Shown here: positions 42,041 through 51,752 of the stretch, one piece after another
How positions within the stretch are numbered: position 1 is the stretch's first letter
How the letters are laid out: each line of letters starts with the position of its first letter
From: Sphingomonas sp.
GTDB taxonomy: Bacteria > Pseudomonadota > Alphaproteobacteria > Sphingomonadales > Sphingomonadaceae
Assembly: GCF_019635515.1 (NCBI RefSeq)
Contig: NZ_JAHBZI010000002.1
Span: 227,664-291,663 of the forward strand
Reading direction: 5' to 3'
Length of the DNA: 64,000 bases
The notes under the pieces: model-generated
What the model saw: the letters and a program-made list of their open reading frames with translations, nothing else
What the model was told of the DNA's origin: nothing
The model's database searches: none
Made by a program: the position numbers and the translations under genes

Positions 42041-43669
42041 TCAACGATTGCCAGGCGCTTCGCAGCGGAAATTTGCAGCTGAGGCAGTCGATCCGAACCC
42101 GCGATAGACCGCGCGTTGCGGATAGGGGCAGAGCGGCCGCTGCATATCGATTTTGCCCAGATCGTCGCTCGCGAATTTCGTGGCGATGATGCGATCGGGT
42201 GCCGCGCCTTTTTCGCTCCAGGCGATCAGCGAGGAGAACAGGTCATGGCTGGCATCGTCCGACGGCGGGCGAGGCGGTATGCCCAGCGTGGCGTTGAACG
42301 AATCCGGGCCGGTGCCGCCGCCGCAATGCATCATGCCCGGTGCCAGGAACAGGCGCGCGCTGTCCGCCAGCTTGCCGGCGCCACCCATCTGCGCCGAGTG
42401 ACGGTCGAAGAATGCGACCGACTGGCCCGGGGCGACCAGCGTGTCGGCAAGGCCGTGAAAGACAATCAGCTTGCCGCCACGCGCGGCGAAATCCGCCAGG
42501 CTGCCGCGCGTCGCATCGTTGACGACCGGATCGAGCTGCGCATCGACGACCGGCATGTCGCGGTCGAAATCGAACCCCTTCCAGTCCCAGCCGGTGCCGA
42601 ATACCCATTTGAACAGCGCGCCGAACGGCGGCTGATCGTTGATCGGCTTTTGCAGGAAGGACCAGCCGAAGGTGTCGGGCATCTCGCTGCCCGGCAGCCA
42701 GCCGAAATAGGTTTGCTTGCCATCGCGGTCGGTCGGGCCGGAATAGAAAGCGCGGGCGGTGGCGATCTCGGGATCGGTCAGGCAGCTGTCCGACGCGGCG
42801 CCCTTGCACTGGAGGATTGCGGGGTCGAACTTGCAGCGCATCGGATCGGAAATGAAGCGGTCGCCGGCGAACGCGTGGCCCTGGCGCCAGCAGCTGGCGA
42901 TCGCCGTCTTGTTGAGCAGCTTCAGCTTGGCATCGGACAACAGGCTGGCGGGGGTGCGATGGGCCGCGGCGTAATCCCATAGCACCGCGGCATGGCCCCA
43001 GGTCCGGTTCATCACCGGTGCGCCGACAAGGATGCCGTCATAGTCGGCGGGATAATGGAGCGCCTCGATCAGTCCCTGTTGCCCGCCGGTCGAGCAGCCG
43101 GTGTAATAGGATCGCTTGGCGCCCTGGCCGTAAAAGGCCTTGGTGATGGCCTTGCCGGCCTGCGTCATGACATGCGTCGCCAGCCGGCCCCAGTCGCGCC
43201 ATTTGCGCGGCTGGCCGATCAGCGCATCGCCTTCGAGCGGCGTGGCGGGAGCGGTGCCGGCATCGGTGGTCGCGGTGGCAAAGCCGCGCCGCAGCCCATC
43301 GGCCATGCCGGCATAGCCGAGCGCGAAGACGCCAGCGAAGCCGCCGCTGCCATTGCCATGGAACACGCCGGTCCAGCCCTCGACCGGCAACCAGATTTCG
43401 ACGCCGATGTCCGAATCGGGTGCGGCGCGGACACGGGCGACGACGCGGCAGAAGCTGCGATAGCCCGGCACCTCGCCCGCGATCGTTGACTCGGCGGGCT
43501 TGGCCGGCACCACGGCGGCGCTGGAGATTGTCGTGTCGGGCAGCTTCAGGGCGGCAAGGGTGGCGCATTTCGCTTCCGCCGGCGTCTGGCCGGATGCCAT
43601 CGCTTCGCTCGGAACCACGCACCCGATCGCGAGCGCGGCAAGGATGGCGGCGTTCTGACTGCGCTTCAT
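42041..43669 (-). CDS. Tannase/feruloyl esterase family protein
   Basis: 542 residues with a signal peptide (about 1-26). The serine nucleophile lies in GCSTGGQQGL (S193), with the adjacent cysteine (C192) typical of this family, in which it forms a disulfide to a cysteine beside the catalytic histidine (here MMHCGGG). HGLADTLVAPGQ supplies the aspartate. Members cleave esters of phenolic acids such as feruloyl or galloyl esters. ATG 43669 is 6 bases after GGAGAAG; upstream in-frame starts lie inside the MFS gene. It ends the operon TonB receptor, CoA ligase, MFS, esterase; periplasmic or outer-membrane ester cleavage is likely. Confidence 0.9.
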   Translation of the reverse strand: MKRSQNAAILAALAIGCVVPSEAMASGQTPAEAKCATLAALKLPDTTISSAAVVPAKPAESTIAGEVPGYRSFCRVVARVRAAPDSDIGVEIWLPVEGWTGVFHGNGSGGFAGVFALGYAGMADGLRRGFATATTDAGTAPATPLEGDALIGQPRKWRDWGRLATHVMTQAGKAITKAFYGQGAKRSYYTGCSTGGQQGLIEALHYPADYDGILVGAPVMNRTWGHAAVLWDYAAAHRTPASLLSDAKLKLLNKTAIASCWRQGHAFAGDRFISDPMRCKFDPAILQCKGAASDSCLTDPEIATARAFYSGPTDRDGKQTYFGWLPGSEMPDTFGWSFLQKPINDQPPFGALFKWVFGTGWDWKGFDFDRDMPVVDAQLDPVVNDATRGSLADFAARGGKLIVFHGLADTLVAPGQSVAFFDRHSAQMGGAGKLADSARLFLAPGMMHCGGGTGPDSFNATLGIPPRPPSDDASHDLFSSLIAWSEKGAAPDRIIATKFASDDLGKIDMQRPLCPYPQRAVYRGFGSTASAANFRCEAPGNR

Positions 43670-43695
43670 TGTCTTCTCCAGCAGGCCGGGTTGGG

Positions 43696-44976
43696 TCATT
43701 GGGCGCTTCGCTTGATCGACTTGGCGAGCCACAGGAACAGCAGCGCGGCGATCAGATACATCGGCGCCAGTGCGTAAAAGGCCATCCTGAGCGAATGTGC
43801 GCCATATTCCGGGCGGAAGAAATCGCTCGCCATGCCGACAAAGGTCGGTCCAAGCCCGAGCCCGACCAGGTTCATCACCAGCAGCAGCAGGGCGCCTGAT
43901 ATCACGCGGGCGCCGGGATCGACCTCGCATTGGACGAAGGTGACGGTGGCGGGGAGGAAGAAGGAATTGAGGAACAGCGGCACGAACAGCAAAGCGAGCG
44001 CGACCTCCCAGCGGTCTGCCGCCGCGAAGCCGAGGAAGAACGGCAAGGCGAGTACCAACGATGCTGCCGGGATCGTCGCATATGCCGCCTTGTTGCGGGT
44101 GGCGAAGCGATCGATGAGCTTGCCCGAGACGAAGATTCCGGTCCCCATTCCCAGCCCGACCGCCAGAGCATACCAGATCGCGACCTGATCGAGCGTCATG
44201 CCCTTTTCGCGCATCAGTAACAGCGTGGCGAAGTTGCTGAGCCCATAGGTGATGAAATTGGCGGCGCCGCTGGCCAGCGCGGCGAGGGCGAGCAGGCGAT
44301 TGCCGAAGAAGCCGGCGATCGCCTGGCCGAAGCTCGGTCCGGGCGCTGCTGTGGAGACCGGCGCGGGATCGAAACGGCCGCGCACGGGCTCGGGGACGAG
44401 GAAATAGACGAGGATGGCGGTGACGATCCCGACCGCGCCGACAAGGTAGAAGGGCACGCGCCAGTCATAGGCGGCTGCGAGCGACGCCCCGAAGGCGACG
44501 CCGAGCGCCGAGCCGAACGGCGGCCCGAGGTTGAAGATGCCCATCGCGGTGCCGCGCTTCTCGCGGGGGAAGGTATCGGAAATGATCGCGTAGGAAGGCG
44601 GAACGCCGCCCGCCTCACCGATGCCGACTGCCATGCGAGCGGCGATGAGCTGGCCGTAACTCCCGGCCAATCCGCAGGCGACGGTCGCGCCGCTCCACAG
44701 GCCGCAGGCGAACGACAGGATCTTCACCCGGTTGCTGCGATCGGCGAGCCAGCCGACGGGGATGGCGATGAAGCAATAGAAGAGAGCGAAATAGAATCCG
44801 GTGACGTAGCCGAGCTGGCTGTCGGTGATCTTCAGCCCGTCCTGGATCGGCTTGGCCAGGATCGACACCAGCTGGCGATCGAGGAAATTCAGGACGTAGA
44901 CGAAGCACAGCATGCCGAGCACGAACCCGCGCTTGCCGCCGCTGGCGTTCCCTTGATGTGTCGCCATCGGCCTCAT
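43696..44976 (-). CDS. MFS transporter (spinster-like)
   Basis: 426 residues with twelve likely membrane helices. The N-terminal NFLDRQLVSILAKPIQ and loop motif GWLADRSNRVK are typical of the sphingomonad spinster-like MFS group, as is GIGEAGGVPPSYAIISD in helix 5. ATG 44976 overlaps the stop of the CoA-ligase gene (ATGA); ATG 44967 is an alternative. It probably carries the esterase product, or the acid activated by the ligase, across the inner membrane. Similar in type to the transporter at 11670 but not adjacent. Confidence 0.85.
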   Translation of the reverse strand: MRPMATHQGNASGGKRGFVLGMLCFVYVLNFLDRQLVSILAKPIQDGLKITDSQLGYVTGFYFALFYCFIAIPVGWLADRSNRVKILSFACGLWSGATVACGLAGSYGQLIAARMAVGIGEAGGVPPSYAIISDTFPREKRGTAMGIFNLGPPFGSALGVAFGASLAAAYDWRVPFYLVGAVGIVTAILVYFLVPEPVRGRFDPAPVSTAAPGPSFGQAIAGFFGNRLLALAALASGAANFITYGLSNFATLLLMREKGMTLDQVAIWYALAVGLGMGTGIFVSGKLIDRFATRNKAAYATIPAASLVLALPFFLGFAAADRWEVALALLFVPLFLNSFFLPATVTFVQCEVDPGARVISGALLLLVMNLVGLGLGPTFVGMASDFFRPEYGAHSLRMAFYALAPMYLIAALLFLWLAKSIKRSAQ

Positions 44977-47006
44977 CCCTTCCTGTGCGTTCCGCTCTGC
45001 CAGCGCTGGGCCTGCTCGATATACCAGGGCAGGAGTTCGGGCGTGGCGGTGGCATCGGCGCTGACGACCTTGGCGACGGGCCAGCCGGCGAACAGCCGCT
45101 TGACCGGCAGTTCCTGCTTCTTGCCCGACAGCGTGCGTGGAATGCCAGGCGCGGCGATCAGCACATCGGGCACGAAGCGCGGCGACAGGCTGGTGCGGAT
45201 CGCCGTCGCCACCGCTGTCTCCATCGCCGCGTCGACGGGCACACCCTCGGCGGGCACGACGAACAGGATCAGCCTGCTGTCGCCCGCTTCGCCTTCCAGA
45301 TCGATGAGCATGGTGTCGGCGACTTGTTCCAGATGCTCGACGGCGGCGTAGATTTCGGCGGTGCCCATGCGGACGCCATGCCGGTTGATCGTCGCGTCGC
45401 TGCGGCCCGAAATAGTGCAGCTGCCATCGCTGCCGATCGTCAGCCAATCGCCATGCCGCCAGACGCCGGGCCAGCTCTCGAAATAGGATTGCCGATAACG
45501 GCTGTCATCGTCATCGCCCCAGAAATAGAGCGGCATGCTGGGGAAGGGGCGAGTGCAGACCAATTCGCCCACCTCGCCGATCACCGGCGTGCGCTGCTCG
45601 TCCCACGCCTCGATCGCGGCGCCGAGATGTCGGCATTGCAGCCGGCCGGGCGTGTCGGGCAATTCGGGATTGCCGGCCATGAAGGCGGCGGCGATCTCGG
45701 TGCCGCCACTGACGTTGCACCACCAGATATCCGGTCGGCCAAGCGTGGCGAATTGCGCCGATCCCCAGCGCTGGACGTCCGGCGGGAGTGGCGATCCGGT
45801 GCTGCCAAGGGCGCGAATGCGATCGATCCCGTCGATTGCGGCAATGTCGATGCCGGCCTTGCGGCAGCTGGCGAAAAAGGCGGCGCCGGCGCCGAACCAG
45901 GTGACGCCGCTGCGCGCTGCGAAGGTCCAGAGCCGGGTCCAGTCGGGTTTTGCCTTGGTGCCGCTGGGCGAGCCTTCGAACAGGCAGATGGTGGTGCCGC
46001 TGAGCAGACCGCCGACCTGTATGTTCCACATCACCCAGCCGCTGGCGCTGAACCAGTGGAAGCGATCACCGAGATTGTTAGCCGAATAGCTGGGACCAAG
46101 GTCGAAATGCAGCCGTCCGCCCGCGGTTGCGAGCAATACGCCGCCATGGCCATGGACGATCGGCTTGGGCAGGCCGGTGGTGCCGCTCGAATAGAGGATC
46201 CATAGCGGGTGGTCGAAGGGCAGCCATTCGGGCTCGAAGACCGCGACGGTATCGTCGTCGCGCGCAATCGCTTGTTCGAAAGCGATCGCGCCGGGCACCG
46301 CGCTCTCGCCAAAGCCGCTGGCGACGATGACGATCGTCTCGATGCTGGGGAGTTGCCTGGCGAGTTCGGCGACGGTGGCGCTGCGGTCCATCGCCTTGCC
46401 GGCATAGAAGACGCCATCGATTGCGATCAGCGCCTTGGGCTGGGTCTGGCGCCACCGGTCGAGCACCGCGTTGATGCCCATGTCGGGCGAGCACAGGGTC
46501 CAGATCGCTCCGAGGCTCGCACAGGCCAGAAGGCCGATCACGGCGGCGGGGATATTGGGCAGATATGCGGCGACACGGTCTCCCCGGCCAATGCCACGCG
46601 ACCGGAGTTCGAGCGCCAGCGATGCCGATTGACGACGCAGTTCGGCCCAGCTCAGCGTGATGGTATTGCCGCGTTCGTCCATGGCGACGATCGCGGGCTG
46701 GCCCGCTTCGTCCGCCGCCGCGACATGGCGGAACACATGGCGGGCATAGTTGACCTGGGCACCGTCAAACCAGCGCGCGCCCGGCATGGCGTCGTCGCTC
46801 AGTACCGCCGTGAACGCGGTCGGCGATTCGATCCGGTCATAGTCCCAGATGCTGCGCCAGAAGCCATCGAGATCCTCCACCGACCAGCGATGCAGGTCCT
46901 CGTAGGTCGCAAAATCGCGTTGATGCGTATGCTTCAGCCAGTCGCGATACAGGCGGATCTGCGCGACGGGCGCCGCTGCTTGTACGCTGGCACTGGCAAG
47001 GGTCAT
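44973..47006 (-). CDS. Acetoacetyl-CoA synthetase-like acyl-CoA ligase
   Basis: 677 residues, the length of acetoacetyl-CoA synthetases, which carry a longer N-terminal region than other ANL ligases. The N-terminal FWRSIWDY segment and ARWFDGAQVNYARHVF are typical; the phosphate loop reads ILYSSGTTGLPKPIVH and the C-terminal hinge GRSDATINRHGVRMGTAEIY. The catalytic lysine is in the LSGKKQELPVKRL tail. Here it sits between a TonB receptor and MFS/esterase genes, so the substrate may be another short or aromatic-derived acid rather than acetoacetate. The 3' end overlaps the MFS start by 4 bases. Confidence 0.87.
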   Translation of the reverse strand: MTLASASVQAAAPVAQIRLYRDWLKHTHQRDFATYEDLHRWSVEDLDGFWRSIWDYDRIESPTAFTAVLSDDAMPGARWFDGAQVNYARHVFRHVAAADEAGQPAIVAMDERGNTITLSWAELRRQSASLALELRSRGIGRGDRVAAYLPNIPAAVIGLLACASLGAIWTLCSPDMGINAVLDRWRQTQPKALIAIDGVFYAGKAMDRSATVAELARQLPSIETIVIVASGFGESAVPGAIAFEQAIARDDDTVAVFEPEWLPFDHPLWILYSSGTTGLPKPIVHGHGGVLLATAGGRLHFDLGPSYSANNLGDRFHWFSASGWVMWNIQVGGLLSGTTICLFEGSPSGTKAKPDWTRLWTFAARSGVTWFGAGAAFFASCRKAGIDIAAIDGIDRIRALGSTGSPLPPDVQRWGSAQFATLGRPDIWWCNVSGGTEIAAAFMAGNPELPDTPGRLQCRHLGAAIEAWDEQRTPVIGEVGELVCTRPFPSMPLYFWGDDDDSRYRQSYFESWPGVWRHGDWLTIGSDGSCTISGRSDATINRHGVRMGTAEIYAAVEHLEQVADTMLIDLEGEAGDSRLILFVVPAEGVPVDAAMETAVATAIRTSLSPRFVPDVLIAAPGIPRTLSGKKQELPVKRLFAGWPVAKVVSADATATPELLPWYIEQAQRWQSGTHRKG

Positions 47007-47077
47007 TACAGGGTAAAACCTCGGTTCAATTCGGTGTTTGCGGGCGGCGCCGGTCCGAGGCGCCGCCCGCCAATCGC

Positions 47078-49726
47078 TTAGAAGGCCGTCCGCAGGCTGA
47101 CCGCGGCGTAGCGGCCGATCGGGTTATAGGCGCCGCCGATGCCGTCGGTGCCCGGGAAGAAGGGCGGCTTGGCGTCGAACAGGTCGTTCACCTGCAGTCC
47201 CAGATCGATGCCCTTGGCAAAGCCGATATCGGGCAGGCGCACCGACAGGCGCAGATCCACCGTCGTGTAGCCCTTGGACGCGTACAGGCTCGATCCGGTC
47301 GGCGTCGCATAGGACGCCTTCACGCCGCTGCGATGATTGACGAAGTTGACGAAGGTGACCGGCCCTGCGGTGAAGCCGAGCGTGGTGCGCAGGGTCGTAC
47401 GCGGAATGCCGGCTTCCAGCGAATTGCTCTCCGCCGATGTCGGCGACAGGCGGTTGCTATAGTTCAGGATATAGTTGCCGGCGATCCCGCCGAAGATCGA
47501 CCCGAAGCCGACGGCCTTATGGTAGCGCACATCGAAATCGATCCCGTTGGTCTTCCGTACCCCGAAATTGCCCTGGCGCAGATCAAGGATGTTGCCGATC
47601 GCCGGCACTGCGGCGAAGGTAAAGAAGAACGGGACGGTGTTGGCGATCGCGCCGCTCACCTGCGACGCCGATGGATTGCGGATTACCCGCGAGGCGAAGG
47701 TCGGATCGCTGAACAGCAATGCGCCGAGCCCTGACGGTGTGCCGATCACATCGTCATATTTGATGTCGTAGAAGGTGACGCTCGCGGTCAGGTTCGGCGC
47801 GAATGCCGGCCGCAGATCGACACCGGCCGACCAGGTGCGCGCCGTCTCGGGCTTGAGCGACTGGTTGCCCCCGTACAGCAGGATCGTGTTGACCTGTGCC
47901 GCCCCGCGCGAAGGGTCGCGCGCGCCGAACGCATCGACCAGCGCGGCCGCGGAATAATAGGAGCCGACGGTCGAGCCGAGGTCGCGCAGACCCGGTGCCC
48001 GGAACGAGCGGCCATAGCTGCCCCGCAAGTTCACGCCCGCGACCGGCTCCCAGGTGAGGCCGATCTTCGGATTGGTCGTGGAGCCGAAGTCGCTATAATG
48101 ATCGTAGCGGCCCGATAGCGACAGAGTGAGGCTCCGCGCCATCGGTCCGGCATTGCCTTCGCCGACCAGCGGCACGAACAGTTCGCCATAGAGCGACTGG
48201 ACATCGCGATCGAGATTTTCGGGGAAGCCGACCCCGCCGCTCTGGCCGCGCTGCATATAGGTTTCGCGGCGATATTCGGCGCCAATCGCCACCTTCACAT
48301 CGCCGCCCGGGAGGCTTGCCAGCGGTCCGTCGATCTTCAGCGCGCCGATGCGGGTGCGCTGGCGGTTGGTGAACGTGGTGGGATTATCGAGGATGGCGGC
48401 GACCACGGCGGGGCTGGTGCGGGTGCCGAACGGGTCTAGCGCCGTCGCTGCCGTGGTGCCGGCGGCGGCGGCGGTCAGCGCCGTAGTATTGATGCCCGGC
48501 TGGAACGTGTCGTTGCGCGACCAATTATAGGAGCCGTAGATGCTTGCCTTGAAATCGCCCGGCAGCGCGATGTCGACGCCGCCGGTGGCATTGCCGCTGC
48601 GTACCGCGAAGGTCTGGTCGAAATGATCGGCGCCGGCCAGCCGGTCGGGGCGGAAGTCGAAATAGCCGAACAGCGACCCGGTGCCTGGCGGTGCGCGGAA
48701 GAACGGGTTGGCGGCGGTGATCAGGACGAAGGTCTGGCCAGGCAACGCTGCCTGGACCGTATCCTTGCGGTCCGAATAGAGGACGTCGGCCCATAGGGTG
48801 ACCGCGCTGGAGAGCTGCTGCCGCAGCGAACCGAAGACGCTGTGGGTGCGATTCTCCGGCAGCAGATCGACCGGGCCGCGCGGATCGCAGGTGTTGGTGC
48901 CGGGCGCCAGGCCGGGCGCGGCGTAGATCGTCCCGGCAAACAGATTGACATTGGCATCGGGGCAGACGGTGGCGCGGGTATCGACGCCGCCGACCCCGCG
49001 GAAATCGAGCGAACGATAGCTGCGATCCGCGCCGGTGATGTTGCTGTTCTCAAGATATTGATAGGCGACCACGAGCGAGCCGCCGTTCCAGTTCTGGCCG
49101 AAGATCGCACCGGCGTTGAAGGCGTGATAATCGTCCGCCATGCCGTAGCGGACATTGGCTTCCAGCCCGGAGACGCGCTTGCGGGTGATGAAGTTGACCA
49201 CGCCGGCAACAGCGTCCGATCCATAGATTGCCGAGGCGCCATCGGCGACGATTTCGATCCGCTCGATCGCGAGTTCGGGCAGGAACGGATAGTCGGGGTT
49301 GGTCTGCTGGGTGCTGCCGGAGATGAGGCGATGCCCGTTCATCAGCGGTAGAGTGGCGGCGGCCGGCAGGCCGCGCAGGCCCGGCGCGAACGAGCCGAGA
49401 CCGGCATTACTGGTGCGGGGAGCGGTGTTGAAGCTGTTGAGCTGGGGCACGGTCGCCAGCAATTCGGGGGTGCTGGCGGCGCCGATCAGTTTGGCGTCTT
49501 CGCGCGATACGCTGATCAGGCCGGAACCCGTTGGCGGAATGCCGCGGATGCTGGTGCCGGTGACGACGATTTCGGTATCGGCTTCGGCGGTGCTCTCTTT
49601 GGCTTGATCGCCTGCGTCGGCTGTCTGCGCCTGAACCACGGCCGGTGCGGCCAGCATCGCCAGGGCAATCGCGGACCGGCACAACAGACGTGCCCGGTTG
49701 CGCGTGAGAATGACTCCGATCGGCAT
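47078..49726 (-). CDS. TonB-dependent outer membrane receptor
   Basis: 882 residues. A signal peptide (about 1-33, ending VQAQ) is followed by a plug domain with EIVVTGTSIRG, FNTAPRTSNAGLGSFAPGLR and the YGSDAVAGVVNFITRK core, then a beta-barrel that ends in phenylalanine (AAVSLRTAF). ATG 49726 is preceded by GGAGAGGAG; upstream in-frame starts overlap the divergent regulator. It is the first gene of the minus-strand operon with a CoA ligase, MFS transporter and tannase-family esterase, so it likely imports an ester-containing aromatic or plant compound. Confidence 0.92.
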   Translation of the reverse strand: MPIGVILTRNRARLLCRSAIALAMLAAPAVVQAQTADAGDQAKESTAEADTEIVVTGTSIRGIPPTGSGLISVSREDAKLIGAASTPELLATVPQLNSFNTAPRTSNAGLGSFAPGLRGLPAAATLPLMNGHRLISGSTQQTNPDYPFLPELAIERIEIVADGASAIYGSDAVAGVVNFITRKRVSGLEANVRYGMADDYHAFNAGAIFGQNWNGGSLVVAYQYLENSNITGADRSYRSLDFRGVGGVDTRATVCPDANVNLFAGTIYAAPGLAPGTNTCDPRGPVDLLPENRTHSVFGSLRQQLSSAVTLWADVLYSDRKDTVQAALPGQTFVLITAANPFFRAPPGTGSLFGYFDFRPDRLAGADHFDQTFAVRSGNATGGVDIALPGDFKASIYGSYNWSRNDTFQPGINTTALTAAAAGTTAATALDPFGTRTSPAVVAAILDNPTTFTNRQRTRIGALKIDGPLASLPGGDVKVAIGAEYRRETYMQRGQSGGVGFPENLDRDVQSLYGELFVPLVGEGNAGPMARSLTLSLSGRYDHYSDFGSTTNPKIGLTWEPVAGVNLRGSYGRSFRAPGLRDLGSTVGSYYSAAALVDAFGARDPSRGAAQVNTILLYGGNQSLKPETARTWSAGVDLRPAFAPNLTASVTFYDIKYDDVIGTPSGLGALLFSDPTFASRVIRNPSASQVSGAIANTVPFFFTFAAVPAIGNILDLRQGNFGVRKTNGIDFDVRYHKAVGFGSIFGGIAGNYILNYSNRLSPTSAESNSLEAGIPRTTLRTTLGFTAGPVTFVNFVNHRSGVKASYATPTGSSLYASKGYTTVDLRLSVRLPDIGFAKGIDLGLQVNDLFDAKPPFFPGTDGIGGAYNPIGRYAAVSLRTAF

Positions 49727-49806
49727 GATGCTCCTCTCCCCTTTTTTGATATTCTCGTTCGCGGCGTTCGCCGCGTCGGACTTTGCCGGCTTGATGTCTT
49801 GCTTAT

Positions 49807-49875
49807 GGTCTGACAGACCCGCGTGTAAGCGCATCAGCGGACATCGACAGGTCTTTAGCGGACAGTGAGCGGAAA
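49807..49875. promoter_or_regulatory. Divergent control region with phased repeats
   Basis: AGCGGAMA occurs three times as a direct repeat, at 49836, 49857 and 49868, spaced 21 and 11 bases, i.e. two and one turns of the helix. This pattern fits AraC-type binding in tandem. A separate palindrome, GGTCTG-A-CAGACC, lies at 49807-49819. The region lies between the TonB-receptor operon and the AraC gene; the last repeat ends two bases before the AraC start. Confidence 0.5.
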
Positions 49876-49877
49876 TC

Positions 49878-50954
49878 ATGACGGCGACCGGTGACGAGCA
49901 GATCGGAGCGGCGATCCGTAATGGTCGAGTCGGTTTCCCGTCGCTCAACCAGCGGATCTTCGCGCCGTTCAAGCTGGCGACGGTGATCGATGCGGTCGCC
50001 GGCCGCGGCATTTCCCCGGAAACGGCGCTCGACCGCACGGGGCTGACGCTCGCCGAGGTTCGCGATCCGCACACGCTGACCTCGATCGGCCAATATCTGA
50101 TCGCCTGCGAGAACATCGTCGCGGCCGGTGCTGAGTTCGCCGACGCCTTCGCGATCGGCTCGCGCCTGCATCTGTCCGCCTATGGGATGTACGGCTATGC
50201 GCTGATGTGCTCACCGACCATGCGGGATTTCTTCGATTTCGCCGTGCGCTACCAGCCGCTGGCCACGCCCACCGTGCGGCTGGCATGGCGCGCGGAAGGC
50301 GATGTCGCGATTTGGCATTTCCAGGAAATCTACCGCGACGTGATGAGCCGCGACGTCCGCACCTTTCTCGTCCGGCAGCAGATGAAGATGACCTACACGC
50401 ATATTCGCGACACCGCCGGAACCGATAATCTCCCGGTCCGCGCCCTGTTCGCGCTGGACGAAGATGCGCACAGCGCAGCGGACGAGCGCGAACTTTCCTG
50501 TCCATGTCTGTACGGGCAGGAGGCGAATGAACTCCATTTTCCGATCGGCATCCTCGACCAGACCCCTGAGCTGGGCAACCGGCTGACCCGGGCGATGCTG
50601 GAGGAAACATGCGAGCGGCTCATCGGCCAGTCGAGGATATCGTCAGGCCTGTCGGGTGAAGTTTACCAGTTGCTGCTGAATGCCCCCAGCCATTTCCCGT
50701 CGATGACCGCGATCGCCGAGCAACTGGGGTTGCAGGAGCGGACCTTGCGCCGCCGCCTGGCGGCTGAGGATTCGAGCTATGGCGAGATCGTCGACGATGT
50801 CCGCCGCAAGCTGGCGATCGAATATCTGCAGACGACCCGGATGAGCGTGGACGACGTCGCCTGGAAGGTGGGATTCAGCGACAGCGCGAACCTACGCCGG
50901 GCGATGCGGCGGTGGACCGGGCAAACGATCAGCGAGGTCCGCGCAGGCAAATAA
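49878..50954 (+). CDS. AraC family regulator with arabinose-binding-type N-terminal domain
   Basis: 358 residues. The N-terminal 230 residues resemble the sensory domain of the OruR/ArgR-like AraC group (PF12625 type). The C-terminal part has two helix-turn-helix units, including MTAIAEQLGLQERTLRRRL and VDDVAWKVGFSDSANLRRAMRRWTG, the second being the family signature. Divergent from the TonB-receptor operon, with phased direct repeats in the shared gap, so it most likely activates that operon in response to a substrate. ATG 49878 follows the repeats directly; no strong ribosome-binding site is seen. Confidence 0.9.
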   Translation: MTATGDEQIGAAIRNGRVGFPSLNQRIFAPFKLATVIDAVAGRGISPETALDRTGLTLAEVRDPHTLTSIGQYLIACENIVAAGAEFADAFAIGSRLHLSAYGMYGYALMCSPTMRDFFDFAVRYQPLATPTVRLAWRAEGDVAIWHFQEIYRDVMSRDVRTFLVRQQMKMTYTHIRDTAGTDNLPVRALFALDEDAHSAADERELSCPCLYGQEANELHFPIGILDQTPELGNRLTRAMLEETCERLIGQSRISSGLSGEVYQLLLNAPSHFPSMTAIAEQLGLQERTLRRRLAAEDSSYGEIVDDVRRKLAIEYLQTTRMSVDDVAWKVGFSDSANLRRAMRRWTGQTISEVRAGK

Positions 50955-51182
50955 TGGCGCGGGCATGGACCGGGCGAGATAATCGCAATCGTGGCGATCG
51001 ATACCGGCTATGATGATCGAGCAGGCGCCGGCGGACGACTATGCGCGCGTCAGCTACCGCGCGCAGGAGCTTGCACGACTGCGCTGCTGCCGGAACGACG
51101 GCCCGTTGAGTTACACCAATTCGTCGCTTGCTTGTCTAAAGAGAGATAGGATTGAGCGCGCGAGGAATGTCCGTTCCGAAAT

Positions 51183-51752
51183 ATGATCGAACAGGACAAG
51201 CTGGATGAGTGGTTTCGGCGAGAGGTGTTGCCTCTCGAACGGTCGCTCACGCACTTCGTCCGGCGGAACTGGAGGGTGGATGACGACGTGATGGATCTCA
51301 CGCACGACATCTATGAACTCGCATATTCCGGAGCGAGGACCGGCCTGCCCGCGAACACGCGCAACTATGTGTTCACCGTTGCGCGCAACCACCTGATCAA
51401 CCGCGCCAAGCGCGCGCGGATCGTCTCGTTTGAACTGGTTGCCGACCTCGAGACCCTGGACCGTGGCGCGGACCTGTTCGACACCGAGCGGCACCTGATG
51501 GCGCGCGACGCGATCCGCCACGTCCAAGCTGGTTTCGAGAAGCTGACGCCACGCGTGCGCGAGATTCTCTGGCTGCGCAAGGTCGAAGGCCTCAACGTGC
51601 GAGAGACCGCAGACCGCCTCGGAATCGGTAGGGACGCGGTCAACCACCAGGTCATGATGGGAATGAAGGCGCTGGCCGATCACATGCTGGGCGGCGCCGG
51701 TCAAATCGTTCGCCGCCGATACGCTGCGCGGCGCAATCGGAGCGAGTCATGA
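51183..51752 (+). CDS. FecI-type ECF sigma factor
   Basis: 189 residues with the sigma-70 region 2 (LTDxV-like DDDVMDLTHDIYELAYS) and region 4 HTH (LTPRVREILWLRKVEGLNVRETADRLGI) of extracytoplasmic-function sigma factors. It is followed by FecR with a 4-base overlap and then an STN-domain TonB receptor, the standard cell-surface signalling set. Upon ligand binding, the receptor would signal through FecR to release the sigma factor and induce the downstream genes. An exact promoter was not identified. Confidence 0.93.
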   Translation: MIEQDKLDEWFRREVLPLERSLTHFVRRNWRVDDDVMDLTHDIYELAYSGARTGLPANTRNYVFTVARNHLINRAKRARIVSFELVADLETLDRGADLFDTERHLMARDAIRHVQAGFEKLTPRVREILWLRKVEGLNVRETADRLGIGRDAVNHQVMMGMKALADHMLGGAGQIVRRRYAARRNRSES

